Assembly: GCA_902168245.1 (NCBI GenBank)
Contig: CABHPA010000071.1
Location: forward strand, 1-49,776
Reading direction: 5' to 3'
Origin: Candidatus Melainabacteria bacterium
GTDB taxonomy: Bacteria > Cyanobacteriota > Vampirovibrionia > Vampirovibrionales > Vampirovibrionaceae
DNA: 49,776 nt
Part shown: positions 17,354-25,831 of the stretch, piece by piece
How the letters are laid out: each line of letters starts with the position of its first letter
How positions within the stretch are numbered: position 1 is the first letter of the stretch
Made by a program: the position numbers and the translations under genes
Notes under the pieces: model-generated
Seen by the model: the letters and a program-made list of their open reading frames with translations, nothing else
What the model was told of the DNA's origin: nothing
Databases searched by the model: none

Positions 17354-18031
17354 TCACTGTTTCAGCTTCAGTTCCCGGCGGAAGCATTCCCGCACGATTA
17401 GCATTTCCTGGGTATCGTCAAGGTCGTAAAACTGGCAAGCGGTGGCATACAGGTCATCCGGCTGACGATGGATCCGGTTCTGGGTGGAAAACACCACGGT
17501 GGCCTTCAACCGCATCCGGGGTGATGAGGGCGAAAATTGGATATGAATGGTTAGATCCTGCTCTTGGGCAAACAACTTTAAGGCGGTAAAACGCAACCCG
17601 CCGCCGCTCACGTCTTCGGTTCGGGCCGGGAGGGTCAGCACTTTATCGGTTCCTAGCACATACTCCACTTCTATGGGAATCACCATAGGAATCCGCACGT
17701 GCTTGCGCCGCTGAATCACCTCAATCTGGCTGTCTTCGGGAATCCTTAACCAGTAGCCGCCGCCAGCGTCTGGCGGCAAGGATTGAATGACGGGGTAAAA
17801 AATATAAGGGTTTGGGTAGGTTTCCACCACAATCCCCACCACCGCGTCTTTTTGCAGCAGCGGTAAAATCTTGGTGGGATGCACGGTGGGCGGGGCCATC
17901 TGGAACAGTAATCCGCCCGAACTCATCACGAAGCTGGGGAACGTATATTCCACGGTTTCATCCCCAGGATCCCATACCGTGACCTGGAGTTTGCGGTTAA
18001 CCGTCAAGGCGGCCTGAAGTTCCTTCAGCAT
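17354..18031 (-). CDS. PilZ-domain protein, YcgR/DgrA-like c-di-GMP effector
   Basis: A 225-residue two-domain cytoplasmic protein. Residues 1-105 form a YcgR-N-type beta domain (LQVTVWDPGDETVEYTFP). The PilZ domain follows, with the c-di-GMP binding motifs RRKHVR (RxxxR type, about residue 109) and DVSGGGLRF (D/NxSxxG). In other bacteria such proteins brake flagella or control surface organelles when c-di-GMP is high. It opens the leftward cluster that continues with the ECF sigma gene, linking c-di-GMP and envelope stress at least by position. A TATAAT box next to a perfect inverted repeat lies about 75 bp upstream. Confidence 0.85.
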   Translation of the reverse strand: MLKELQAALTVNRKLQVTVWDPGDETVEYTFPSFVMSSGGLLFQMAPPTVHPTKILPLLQKDAVVGIVVETYPNPYIFYPVIQSLPPDAGGGYWLRIPEDSQIEVIQRRKHVRIPMVIPIEVEYVLGTDKVLTLPARTEDVSGGGLRFTALKLFAQEQDLTIHIQFSPSSPRMRLKATVVFSTQNRIHRQPDDLYATACQFYDLDDTQEMLIVRECFRRELKLKQ

Positions 18032-18104
18032 GCTGGTTGGGTACTATCCCGTTTTCTTTGGCAACTCACACAATACGGGAAAGCGTTATCTTTCCACCAT
18101 TCTC

Positions 18105-18110
18105 ATTATA
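18105..18110 (-). promoter_or_regulatory. Possible -10 box for the PilZ-sigma cluster
   Basis: On the minus strand a perfect TATAAT ends one base before the left arm of the 23-bp inverted repeat. The position expected for a -35 box falls inside that arm and has no good match, so this promoter, if real, may need an activator or be covered by a repressor. Confidence 0.4.
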
Positions 18111-18111
18111 A

Positions 18112-18171
18112 TGGCAGTTTTAAACAAGTTAGTCTTGCCTTTCGACACGACTAACTTGTTTAAAACTGCCA
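18112..18171. repeat. Perfect 23-bp inverted repeat with 14-base spacer
   Basis: The left arm (18112-18134) begins TGGCAGTTTTAAAC and ends AGTTAGTC; the right arm (18149-18171) is its exact reverse complement. The spacer is 18135-18148. No T tract follows on either strand, so it is not a normal intrinsic terminator. It lies between a ribbon-helix-helix gene and the PilZ-sigma cluster, abutting a TATAAT box. It could be an operator, a recombination site or a long RNA hairpin. Confidence 0.9.
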
Positions 18172-18213
18172 AATACGTTAGGAAGGAATAATATTCCGTG
18201 GAGGGGATAGCCG

Positions 18214-18387
18214 TCAGGCTTCAGGGGATATGGTTGCAGCAGTTGCAGAAGCGGTATTGGTGTTACGACGGATGTAAGTCCGCAACGCCTCGCGAATCAG
18301 TTCGCTGCGCGAACGTTGCTCTCTTTCGGCAACTTCGTCGATGCGTTTCAGAAATTCATCCTTCATGGAAATTAATACTCTGGCCAT
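18214..18387 (-). CDS. Small ribbon-helix-helix DNA-binding protein (paralogue 1)
   Basis: A 57-residue protein starting MARVLISMKDEF, with the RHH pattern: a short basic beta strand (ARVLISM), helix A (DEFLKRIDEVAEREQR), a turn (SRS) and helix B (ELIREALRTYIRR), then an Ala/Thr tail. The ATG at 18387 is preceded by AGAGG at good spacing; a frame eight codons longer has no such site. It is closely similar to the two RHH genes at 48960-49139 and 49183-49350. No toxin gene lies next to it, so a stand-alone regulator is more likely than an antitoxin. The neighbouring inverted repeat is a candidate target. Confidence 0.82.
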   Translation of the reverse strand: MARVLISMKDEFLKRIDEVAEREQRSRSELIREALRTYIRRNTNTASATAATISPEA

Positions 18388-18468
18388 TACGAACCTCTCA
18401 CTTATATACATAAAAACGGCAGAGGATTTATATACAGTATGCTAAACCAAGCAGGGTTAAATTGCAAG

Positions 18469-18497
18469 AAAAAACCTCCCGCTTTGCAGACGGGAGG
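18469..18497 (-). terminator. Rho-independent terminator of hppA
   Basis: Read leftward, CCTCCCG and CGGGAGG form a 7-bp GC-rich stem around a 9-base loop, followed by six T. It begins about 35 bp after the hppA stop. Confidence 0.9.
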
Positions 18498-18531
18498 CCA
18501 TTTCTTGTTGATTCAGACCGTTCGTTTTCCA

Positions 18532-20655
18532 CTATACCAGCAAGGGTACCAGCAGAAGCGCAACAATGTTCAGAATCTTGATGACCGGGTTGATAGCCGG
18601 ACCAGCGGTATCCTTGTAAGGATCGCCGACGGTATCGCCGGTAACGGCGGCTTGGTGGGCAGGTGAGCCTTTTCCACCGTGGTGGCCGTCTTCAATGTGC
18701 TTTTTGGCGTTATCCCAGGCGCCGCCGCCGGAAGTCATGGAAATACCCACGAACAGGCCGGTAACGATACTGCCGACCAGTACGCCGCCAATCATCTTGA
18801 TTGCGGCAAAGTCTTGCAGGCCGGTGTATTTGGAAATCATCACGCCGATACCCCACATAACCACCGGAATCAGAACCGGCAGCAAAGCGGGAACCATCAT
18901 CTGGCGCAGGGCGCTACGGGTTACGATGTCCACGCAGGACGCGTAATCCGGCTTGCTGGTGCCGTCCATAATGCCTTTGTTTTCTTTGAACTGGCGACGC
19001 ACTTCATGTACGACCTCGCCAGCAGCGGTTCCTACAGCTTCCATCGCCATTGCGCCGAAGATGTAGGGAATGAGGCCGCCGATGAACAGACCGACGATGA
19101 TGTACGGATCACCCAAGGAGAACAGGGCGTTCAGGGAGGTCATGTCGCTCAACGCGGAAGTGACGCCTTTTTCGATGGCCGCAGCGTTCAGATCCTGAAT
19201 GTAGGAGGAGAACAACACAATGGCGGCCAGACCGGCGGAACCAATCGCGTAACCCTTGGTAATGGCTTTGGTGGTGTTGCCCACGGCATCCAGCGGATCG
19301 GTGACGGCGCGAACTTTTTCATCCATTTCGGCCATCTCGGCGATACCACCAGCGTTATCGGTGATGGGTCCGAACGCATCCAACGCCACCACGATACCAG
19401 CCATGGACAACATGGCCACGGCTGCAATGGCAACACCGTAGAGCTGACCCAGGAAGTAAGCGGCCAGAATACCGATGGAAATCACCACAACGGGTGCGGC
19501 AGTGGCTTTCATACCCACAGCGATACCGGCGATGATGTTGGTTGCATGGCCGGACTCGGAAGCGGCGGCCACTTTACGAACCGGGTCGAAGGAGGTGGAG
19601 GTGTAGTAGTCGGTAATCCACACCATCGCCAGCGTTACGATAATACCGGTCAGGGCGGAGCCAATCAGGCCGGTCATAGAAATGGTGGTGGCGCCGGAGG
19701 TGAAGCCTTCGGGGAAGAATTTCCAGGTGGCGCCCACAATCAACAGGGCCACAATGAAGATAGCGGCGTACAAGCCTTTGTACAGGGCTTTCATGGGGTT
19801 GTTGTCGCTGCCCACCTTAACGAAGAAGGTGCCGATAATGGAAGCGATAATGGACAGGCCGCCCACCATCAGCGGGTACAGAATGGCCATTTCGTTATGG
19901 TTGAACAACAGGTTGCCCAGGAACATGGCCGCAATGGTGGTCACCGCGTAGGTCTCGAACAAGTCGGCGGCCATACCAGCACAATCGCCCACGTTGTCGC
20001 CTACGTTATCGGCAATAACGGCGGGGTTACGCGGATCATCCTCAGGAATCCCGGCTTCCACCTTACCCACCAGGTCAGCGCCCACATCGGCGGCTTTGGT
20101 GTAAATACCGCCACCCAAACGGGCGAATACGCTAATCAAGCTGGAACCAAACGCCAAGCCGACGATGGAAGGGAAAATTGCCGGAGATTTGGTGAAATGG
20201 TAGAACCCGGCCACGCCCACCAGGGCCAAACCGACTACCAACAAACCCGTAACGGCGCCGCCTTTAAAGGCAACATCCATAGCAGGTCCCATGCCTTTTT
20301 GGGCGGCTTCCGCAGTTCTTACGTTGGCGTTTACGGAAACGAACATACCGATGTAACCGGCCAAGCCACTCAAAAACGCGCCCAGCACGAATCCGGAGGA
20401 TACGTAAATGGCGTATTCAGTGCTTTTAAGGGCGGAAAACAGGACGAACAGAATGATGGTCAGCACCACGCCCGCAATGGCGATGGTTCTGTACTGACGG
20501 TTCATATAGGCGCTGGCGCCTTCCTTAATTGCGTTGGCAATGTCCTGCATTTTCTGGTTGCCGGGACTAAGGCCAAGGATTTGACTACGGGTTACCAGTC
20601 CATAGAGGATTGCGAGTACGCCGCAAACTATGGCAAAGAGAAGGATGGGTTGCAT
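18532..20655 (-). CDS. hppA: Membrane-bound H+-translocating pyrophosphatase, K+-independent type
   Basis: A 707-residue integral membrane pump that couples pyrophosphate hydrolysis to ion transport, with about 16 TM segments. The cytoplasmic catalytic loops are clear: [54 protein letters not shown], and the C-terminal [18 protein letters not shown]. The residue that decides potassium dependence is a lysine ([10 protein letters not shown]); in characterised enzymes Lys here replaces K+, while Ala marks K+-dependent pumps. I therefore expect a K+-insensitive H+ pump. A terminator follows, and the gene appears monocistronic. Confidence 0.96.
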   Translation of the reverse strand: MQPILLFAIVCGVLAILYGLVTRSQILGLSPGNQKMQDIANAIKEGASAYMNRQYRTIAIAGVVLTIILFVLFSALKSTEYAIYVSSGFVLGAFLSGLAGYIGMFVSVNANVRTAEAAQKGMGPAMDVAFKGGAVTGLLVVGLALVGVAGFYHFTKSPAIFPSIVGLAFGSSLISVFARLGGGIYTKAADVGADLVGKVEAGIPEDDPRNPAVIADNVGDNVGDCAGMAADLFETYAVTTIAAMFLGNLLFNHNEMAILYPLMVGGLSIIASIIGTFFVKVGSDNNPMKALYKGLYAAIFIVALLIVGATWKFFPEGFTSGATTISMTGLIGSALTGIIVTLAMVWITDYYTSTSFDPVRKVAAASESGHATNIIAGIAVGMKATAAPVVVISIGILAAYFLGQLYGVAIAAVAMLSMAGIVVALDAFGPITDNAGGIAEMAEMDEKVRAVTDPLDAVGNTTKAITKGYAIGSAGLAAIVLFSSYIQDLNAAAIEKGVTSALSDMTSLNALFSLGDPYIIVGLFIGGLIPYIFGAMAMEAVGTAAGEVVHEVRRQFKENKGIMDGTSKPDYASCVDIVTRSALRQMMVPALLPVLIPVVMWGIGVMISKYTGLQDFAAIKMIGGVLVGSIVTGLFVGISMTSGGGAWDNAKKHIEDGHHGGKGSPAHQAAVTGDTVGDPYKDTAGPAINPVIKILNIVALLLVPLLV

Positions 20656-20793
20656 GAGATCAGCTGTTCTCCCTTCGGTTGTTCATTTGGTGAAATATTG
20701 CTGCTTTAAGATGGGGGTAATCTGTCAGGTAAGGGTATCCAAAAACATTTTGCTTTAAAAGGATTGTGTTGCAAAAACCCGCCCAAACTTAAC

Positions 20794-20816
20794 AAAACCG
20801 ATCCAGGATCGGTTTT
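20794..20816. terminator. Bidirectional terminator-like hairpin
   Basis: AAAACCGAT and ATCGGTTTT form a 9-bp stem around CCAGG, with T runs on both strands. It lies about 95 bp beyond the tRNA-Arg gene in its direction of transcription and probably ends that transcript. Confidence 0.7.
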
Positions 20817-20909
20817 CTGTAAGCGCTTGTTTTGCTGGCAGCAAGCGAATTTCAAGAGCCTACCTACCAAACGCACCTTACCACGAGAAATACCGGAAAA
20901 GTGCTAAAA

Positions 20910-20983
20910 TGTGCCCGGCGCGATTCGAACGCGCGACCTACGGCTTCGGAGACCGTCACTCTATCCAACTGAGCTACGGGCAC
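20910..20983 (-). tRNA. tRNA-Arg (anticodon CCG)
   Basis: Read leftward the sequence folds as a complete cloverleaf. The acceptor stem GTGCCCG/CGGGCAC has 7 pairs and discriminator A. The D arm is GCTCAGTTGGATAGAGT, the anticodon stem ACGGT/GCCGT carries loop CTCCGAA (anticodon CCG), and the T arm GCGCG-TTCGAAT-CGCGC is standard. The 3' CCA is not encoded. It reads the CGG codon. Confidence 0.95.
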
Positions 20984-21026
20984 AAATGGAAGATTAATGT
21001 ATCATCAAGATTTCAGGAAGTCCAGA

Positions 21027-21061
21027 ACTCATCCGGCTGGGCAATTGCCTGCCGGATGAGT
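21027..21061 (-). terminator. Strong hairpin downstream of the phosphohexomutase gene
   Basis: An 11-bp perfect stem (ACTCATCCGGC/GCCGGATGAGT) encloses a 13-base loop that contains the palindrome GGCAATTGCC. It starts 14 bp after the mutase stop. The T tract is short (TTCTGG), so termination may be weak, or the hairpin may act as a 3' stabiliser. Confidence 0.55.
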
Positions 21062-21074
21062 CCGGCGTTTCCGT

Positions 21075-22676
21075 TTATTTCTTTTCTTTTATGTCGGCTG
21101 GCGGCACGTCAAAGTCACTGCTCAGGATGGTTATCACCGCCTCCAGCAAGATTTGGCTTTTGTGGAACGACTCCTCGGCGGAACCGGCCACGCCTTCCAC
21201 GTACACACGGGCAATGGGTTCGGTGCCGCTGGCTCGAATCAGGAGCCAACTGCCGTCTTCAAAGAAGACCTTGGCCCCGTCACGGGTGCCGTACTTCTGC
21301 TCCAGCGCATCGGAAGACCCGGTGGATTTGGCGGTATCGATTTTGAACCCGGCAATCTCCCCGCCTTTGCCCTGCAATCCCTGAAAATGGGACATTATTT
21401 CCTGACCGCGCGGGGTTTTTATGCCCAGCTCCCGGAACACATACTGTTGTGAAACGGACGCCTGGACTTTTTTCAGGATTTCGCCGAGCTGTTTGCCTTC
21501 CGTGGCCACCAGTTCCGCAATCACCAGGTTGGCCAGAATTCCGTCCTTCTCCGGAATATGTCCCAACACGCTGATGCCGCCGGAACTTTCCCCGCCAATC
21601 AGCACCGGCAGGCCACCGGCGTGTTCATGGTCGATGAATTCCTCGGCAATGTACTTATAGCCCACAGGGGTTTGGATAACCGGCAAACCGGCCTTTCCTG
21701 CCAAGGCGTCCAGCAGGTGCGTGGTAGCCTGGGAGCGCACCACCACCCCTTTTTGCCCTTTGTTATTAAGCAAGTGGTACAGAATCAGGGATAGAACCTC
21801 GTTGGAATTCAGGTAACGGCCGGTCTCATCCAGCACCCCGAAGCGATCGGCATCGCCGTCGTTGGCAAGGCCCACCTTTAAAGCGTTGCCGCCATTCGCC
21901 TGAATCAGCGCGCTCAGCTCGGTCAGGTTGCTGCCAGTAGGTTCCGGCATACCCGTATAGCCTGCGGGAAGCTGATCCGTATCATGAATCACCGTCATCT
22001 CAATGCTTTCATCTTTTAACAAGCGAGGCAAATAGCGTCTGCCAGTGGCGTAGAGCGGATCATAGAAAATCTTCAGGCCGCTCTCCCGAATCTTTGGGTA
22101 ATTGATGCCGATGCCCTCCTTCAAGTGCTTGCGGTACAACTCGTAAGGATCGAACTCGGTAATGGCGGCCTCCCCCTTTGCGCCCAGCGCAATGCGATCC
22201 AGCTTTCGGTTGGCCGGGTTGGCTTGGTATTCCTCAAACTTTTTGGACACGCTGGTGGGCATCACAGCCGCATCGGGGGTCAGGAAGTTATAGCCCCCGT
22301 AAGGCCACGGGTTGTGGCTGGCCGTCATTAAAATAGCACCCAGGGTTTCATTGTAGCCCAGGCCCAGTTCGCCAAAATACTTGGCCGCGTATGCCAATAC
22401 CGGCGAAGGCACATCGGTGCTGGCCCTGAACACATCCAGCCCCTTTTCCCGCAGGATTTCGGCTACTAGCGGGATAAAGCGCCGAGATTTCTCGCGAGTA
22501 TCGCCACCGACCAATATGGGCAGTAGTTTTCCTTTTTTCTGGATTTCCTCAATCAGCGCATCGCTGATAGCGTTGGTAATTTGCCGGATCACCGCCTCGT
22601 TAAACTCCGCGTCCTGATCGTTACGATACCCGGATGTGCCGAACCGATAGATTTTTTGCACGGGTGCCGATGCCAT
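21075..22676 (-). CDS. Phosphoglucomutase/phosphomannomutase (alpha-D-phosphohexomutase)
   Basis: A 533-residue enzyme from the ATG at 22676, preceded by AAGGGGG. It interconverts hexose 1- and 6-phosphates. The four family signatures are present: the FGTSGYR start (residues 12-18), the phosphoserine loop MTASHNP (Ser120), the metal-binding NDGDADRFG, the sugar-binding GGESSGG, and the phosphate-binding RASGTEPIARVYVE near the C-terminus. Whether glucose or mannose phosphates are preferred cannot be decided; glycogen metabolism (glgX in this window) makes glucose plausible. A frame extending 25 codons further upstream lacks a good ribosome-binding site. Confidence 0.93.
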   Translation of the reverse strand: MASAPVQKIYRFGTSGYRNDQDAEFNEAVIRQITNAISDALIEEIQKKGKLLPILVGGDTREKSRRFIPLVAEILREKGLDVFRASTDVPSPVLAYAAKYFGELGLGYNETLGAILMTASHNPWPYGGYNFLTPDAAVMPTSVSKKFEEYQANPANRKLDRIALGAKGEAAITEFDPYELYRKHLKEGIGINYPKIRESGLKIFYDPLYATGRRYLPRLLKDESIEMTVIHDTDQLPAGYTGMPEPTGSNLTELSALIQANGGNALKVGLANDGDADRFGVLDETGRYLNSNEVLSLILYHLLNNKGQKGVVVRSQATTHLLDALAGKAGLPVIQTPVGYKYIAEEFIDHEHAGGLPVLIGGESSGGISVLGHIPEKDGILANLVIAELVATEGKQLGEILKKVQASVSQQYVFRELGIKTPRGQEIMSHFQGLQGKGGEIAGFKIDTAKSTGSSDALEQKYGTRDGAKVFFEDGSWLLIRASGTEPIARVYVEGVAGSAEESFHKSQILLEAVITILSSDFDVPPADIKEKK

Positions 22677-22801
22677 AAAACGAACCCCCTTATGAAAGAC
22701 AAACGAAACTCTCTGCACAACATTAAGCCACCGCCAGGGGTTTACACGCAAGCCCCTTATATCGGTTTATTGCATTTTCGACATCATTTTATATCAAGCG
22801 A

Positions 22802-22830
22802 TTGCCGAATCCGCTGAAAACCTGTAATAT
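22802..22830 (+). promoter_or_regulatory. Promoter for the KimA-like transporter gene
   Basis: TTGCCG (22802-22807), a 17-base spacer and TAATAT (22825-22830), with TG just upstream of the -10. The predicted leader is about 33 bases. Confidence 0.6.
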
Positions 22831-22869
22831 TCGGTCTATCTTGGACTGGGCAGGAATGGAAATACAGCT

Positions 22870-24747
22870 ATGTGGAACCGACTAAAAAGGCTGATCGTAG
22901 GGAACCCCTTGGCGTCTCATCGGGAGCGGCACGAGCGTTTGTCCATTCCAATCGGGTTGGCCGTTTTCGCCTCGGATGCACTCTCTTCCACCGCATACGC
23001 CACCGAGGAAATCCTGATCGCCCTGTTTGCCGCAGGACTCACCGTCCCGGCGCTCTCATCGGCCCTGAACGGCTTTTTAGCCATCCCGGTGGCGGCGGCC
23101 ATTATTTTGCTGATGTTCATTGTAGTTATGTCGTACCGGGAAGTGATTTTCGCTCACCCCATGGGCGGCGGCAGCTACGAGGTGGCCAAAACCAAGCTGG
23201 GGGTGCTACCTTGCCAGATTGCGGGTTCTGCCCTGTTAATCGATTATGTGCTGACGGTGGCGGTCAGCGTGTCTTCCGGGGTGGCCAACATTACTTCTAC
23301 CGGCTGGCTACCCGCTGAACACAAAGTTTCCATCAGCATCGGGCTGGTGCTGCTGATTATGCTGTTGAATTTGCGCGGCGTCAAAGAATCCGGCAAGGCG
23401 TTTGCCGTGCCTGCCTTCATATTTATTTTTTCGATGGTCGGGTTAATTGGCTGGGGCATTTTCAAGGTGGCGACCGGCCAGGTGCCCAACCAGCCCGACA
23501 CCGCCACCGTGGTCAGCCAAGTGCAAAGCCTCTCCCCGCTGATTCTGATCGCGGTGCTGATCAAGGCGTTTTCTCATGGTTGCGCGGCCCTGACCGGGGT
23601 AGAGGCCGTTTCCAACGGGGTGCAAGCCTTTAAGGAACCCGCCGAGCTAAACGCCGGGAAAACCATGGTGTACATGGGCCTAATCCTGGGCGCAATCTTT
23701 CTGGGCGTTACCTATCTGGCTTACGCGTATCCGGGCATTGTGCCGCCGGACATGCTGCCGGGCAAACCCACCGTGGTTTCCCAGATCGCTGCCAGCGTGT
23801 TCGGCCATGGAACCTGGATGTACCTGGATGTGCAGCTCATTACGGCCATTATCCTGATTCTGGCCGCCAACACGAGCTTTGCGGGCTTCCCGCGCCTGGG
23901 CATGATTCTGGCCCAGGACGGTTATTTACCCCGCCAACTGATGAACCTGGGCGACCGGCTGGTGTACAGCAACGGTATCGTCATTCTCAGCTTTTTCGCC
24001 ATGCTGCTGATTGCCGTTTTCCACGCCGATTACAGCGCCATGATGCCGTTGTACGCCATTGGCGTATTTCTCTCCTTTACCTTAGCTCAATGGGGCATGA
24101 TCAAGCACCACAAGCTCAGCCAGAGGGCAGGCTGGCAAAGGCGGGCCATCGTCAACACCATTGGCGCCCTGGCCACCGGCATTGTCACCTTAATCCTGGT
24201 TTACGAGAAATTCTGGGACGGCGCTTGGATGGTGCTGGCGGCCATGCCCATCATCATTTACATTTTTCGGGAAATTCGGCATCACTACGAATCTATCGGC
24301 AAGCAGCTCGCCCTGCCGTCCGATGGATACTGCCCCATCGCCATTGAACACACTGTTCTGGTGCTGGTATCCTCGCTTCACCGGGGCACCATTCCGGCGC
24401 TGGAATACGCCCGCACCATTTCCGAGCGGGTAGAAGCCGTGCATGTGGAGCTGAACCCCGCCGCCACCGAACGCCTGAAAAAAGCTTGGGAAGGTTGGGG
24501 CTGCGGCATCCCGCTCACCATTCTCAAGTCCCCGTTCCGCTCCATCAGCGAGCCGTTGCTGGAATATATCGATGAAGTGGAAGATCGCTACGAGCATGAC
24601 CTTGTAACTATTATCGTGCCTGAATTCGTGACCAAGAAAAGCTGGCACAACCTGCTGCACAACCAGACGTCCATTATGATCAAGGCGCTTTTGCGCTACA
24701 GGCCGGGTAAAGTCGTCACCACGGTGCGGTACCACCTGAACGAATAA
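22870..24747 (+). CDS. APC-superfamily transporter, KimA-like potassium importer
   Basis: A 625-residue protein with about twelve TM segments (residues ~25-465) and a cytoplasmic C-terminal domain of about 150 residues. The N-terminal RLIVGNPLASHRERHERLS and FASDALSSTAYATEEILIAL closely follow the pattern of the Bacillus K+ importer KimA (YdaO) and its relatives. The C-terminal part, beginning EHTVLVLVSSLHRGTIPALEYARTI, is a universal-stress-protein-like fold seen in that subgroup. In firmicutes KimA is controlled by c-di-AMP; whether that holds here is unknown. An amino-acid permease role cannot be excluded. Confidence 0.8.
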   Translation: MWNRLKRLIVGNPLASHRERHERLSIPIGLAVFASDALSSTAYATEEILIALFAAGLTVPALSSALNGFLAIPVAAAIILLMFIVVMSYREVIFAHPMGGGSYEVAKTKLGVLPCQIAGSALLIDYVLTVAVSVSSGVANITSTGWLPAEHKVSISIGLVLLIMLLNLRGVKESGKAFAVPAFIFIFSMVGLIGWGIFKVATGQVPNQPDTATVVSQVQSLSPLILIAVLIKAFSHGCAALTGVEAVSNGVQAFKEPAELNAGKTMVYMGLILGAIFLGVTYLAYAYPGIVPPDMLPGKPTVVSQIAASVFGHGTWMYLDVQLITAIILILAANTSFAGFPRLGMILAQDGYLPRQLMNLGDRLVYSNGIVILSFFAMLLIAVFHADYSAMMPLYAIGVFLSFTLAQWGMIKHHKLSQRAGWQRRAIVNTIGALATGIVTLILVYEKFWDGAWMVLAAMPIIIYIFREIRHHYESIGKQLALPSDGYCPIAIEHTVLVLVSSLHRGTIPALEYARTISERVEAVHVELNPAATERLKKAWEGWGCGIPLTILKSPFRSISEPLLEYIDEVEDRYEHDLVTIIVPEFVTKKSWHNLLHNQTSIMIKALLRYRPGKVVTTVRYHLNE

Positions 24748-24883
24748 TTCCCCGATGCCCACAACCCACTGTTTTTAAACGGCTTACAAACCGTTGCAAA
24801 TCCATTAAAATAAAAAGAACCTCAAACGTTTGTTAGTACCGTTTATTTAAGCCACCCAGTGAGTCAGGGAACCCAACCGGACG

Positions 24884-25567
24884 ATGGAAGAAAAGCCATC
24901 CAAAAAATTGCGCTGGTACGATCGACAACCAGTTGTCTCCAAATCAGTCAGCCTGCTGGAAAACTTTCCGCCGGAATATCAGGCAGCCCTGGGTGAAACC
25001 ATTATAGAACTGGCCGAAAAACATTGCAGCGCCAAGGATTTAATGAATAACCTGCGTTCGCTGGGGCCGGAAAAGGTGCTGAGCATCTTCAAGTCCAAAA
25101 GCAAGCAACGCAAAACGGATAACGTGCAGCAGATGCACCAGGCCATGAACTACATGCTAATCCTGCCGGATGAGGATCGGGCTTATATTGCCGGCCAAAT
25201 TATTGAGGTGGTGGGGCATGTGTTCGAATACTTCAAGCATTGCAAGGATCAAGGCGTATCGCCTACCGCGCTGGTGGTGGGTGAATTGTGCGGCGCGTAC
25301 ATTCGCCGGGAGTTTGGCACCTTGCAGGACTTTCTGGCCCAACTGGAAGCACAAAATGCGTCAACGGCGGAACCCGCCGCAACTGCCGCCAGCAACCCGG
25401 CAGCAGGCACCCATGCGTTTTCCTCCACCGGGCAGGCCATTGAGATTGCGCCAGCCCAAAACCAATCCGCCAACCGCTCAGACGAGGGAAGTCAGGGCGA
25501 ACACGACACCAGGATTGCCCAGGACAACAAGGATATGAAAATCAAGCTCGATAAATTCGATCTGTAA
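24884..25567 (+). CDS. Uncharacterised helical protein upstream of the phage cassette
   Basis: I do not recognise this 227-residue protein. Residues 1-155 are mostly predicted helical and well ordered (FPPEYQAALGETIIELAEKH; MNYMLILPDEDRAYIAGQII; ALVVGELCGAYIRREFGTLQ). Residues 155-227 are a low-complexity Ala/Pro/Gln/Asp tail. There is no signal peptide or TM segment. It follows the transporter gene by 136 bp and precedes the phage leader; it is not recognisable as a terminase subunit. It could be host or phage. The ATG at 24884 has only a weak ribosome-binding site. Confidence 0.75.
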   Translation: MEEKPSKKLRWYDRQPVVSKSVSLLENFPPEYQAALGETIIELAEKHCSAKDLMNNLRSLGPEKVLSIFKSKSKQRKTDNVQQMHQAMNYMLILPDEDRAYIAGQIIEVVGHVFEYFKHCKDQGVSPTALVVGELCGAYIRREFGTLQDFLAQLEAQNASTAEPAATAASNPAAGTHAFSSTGQAIEIAPAQNQSANRSDEGSQGEHDTRIAQDNKDMKIKLDKFDL

Positions 25568-25708
25568 AACCATCTGACGGATTCAGCAACGCGCTTAAAA
25601 ATCATAAATTTCAATCGCTATGGTCAGAGACCCGGCAATGCCATAATCGTTCATGAAACGGAGCAATCTTGCACAGGACAGTATTGATTGGGTGCTCATG
25701 ACCGTTTC

Positions 25709-25806
25709 CGCAACCCTGGCACGTAGAGCGTAACCGGGTTGCGCCCATCCAGTTAGGATTTTTTGACGTCGCAAAAACACTCGGCCTGATAGGGCGCGGG
25801 TGTTTT
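25709..25806 (+). promoter_or_regulatory. Structured leader of the phage cassette
   Basis: The 264-bp gap before the portal gene holds two stem-loops: an 8-bp perfect stem CGCAACCC/GGGTTGCG (25709-25716 with 25736-25743), and a 10-bp stem built on AAAACAC/GTGTTTT with one G-T pair (25774-25783 with 25797-25806). A run of six T and a TTGACG lie between them. The second hairpin resembles a terminator or attenuator on either strand. I could find no convincing -10 box. Confidence 0.4.
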
Positions 25807-25831
25807 CGCTTGTGAAAAACAGGAGACCCCA

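Noticed and set aside
18679..20709. A 676-codon open frame on the + strand opposite hppA
   Set aside because: It mirrors the codon bias of a clear membrane pyrophosphatase on the other strand; its translation is His/Gly/Gln-rich with no domain.
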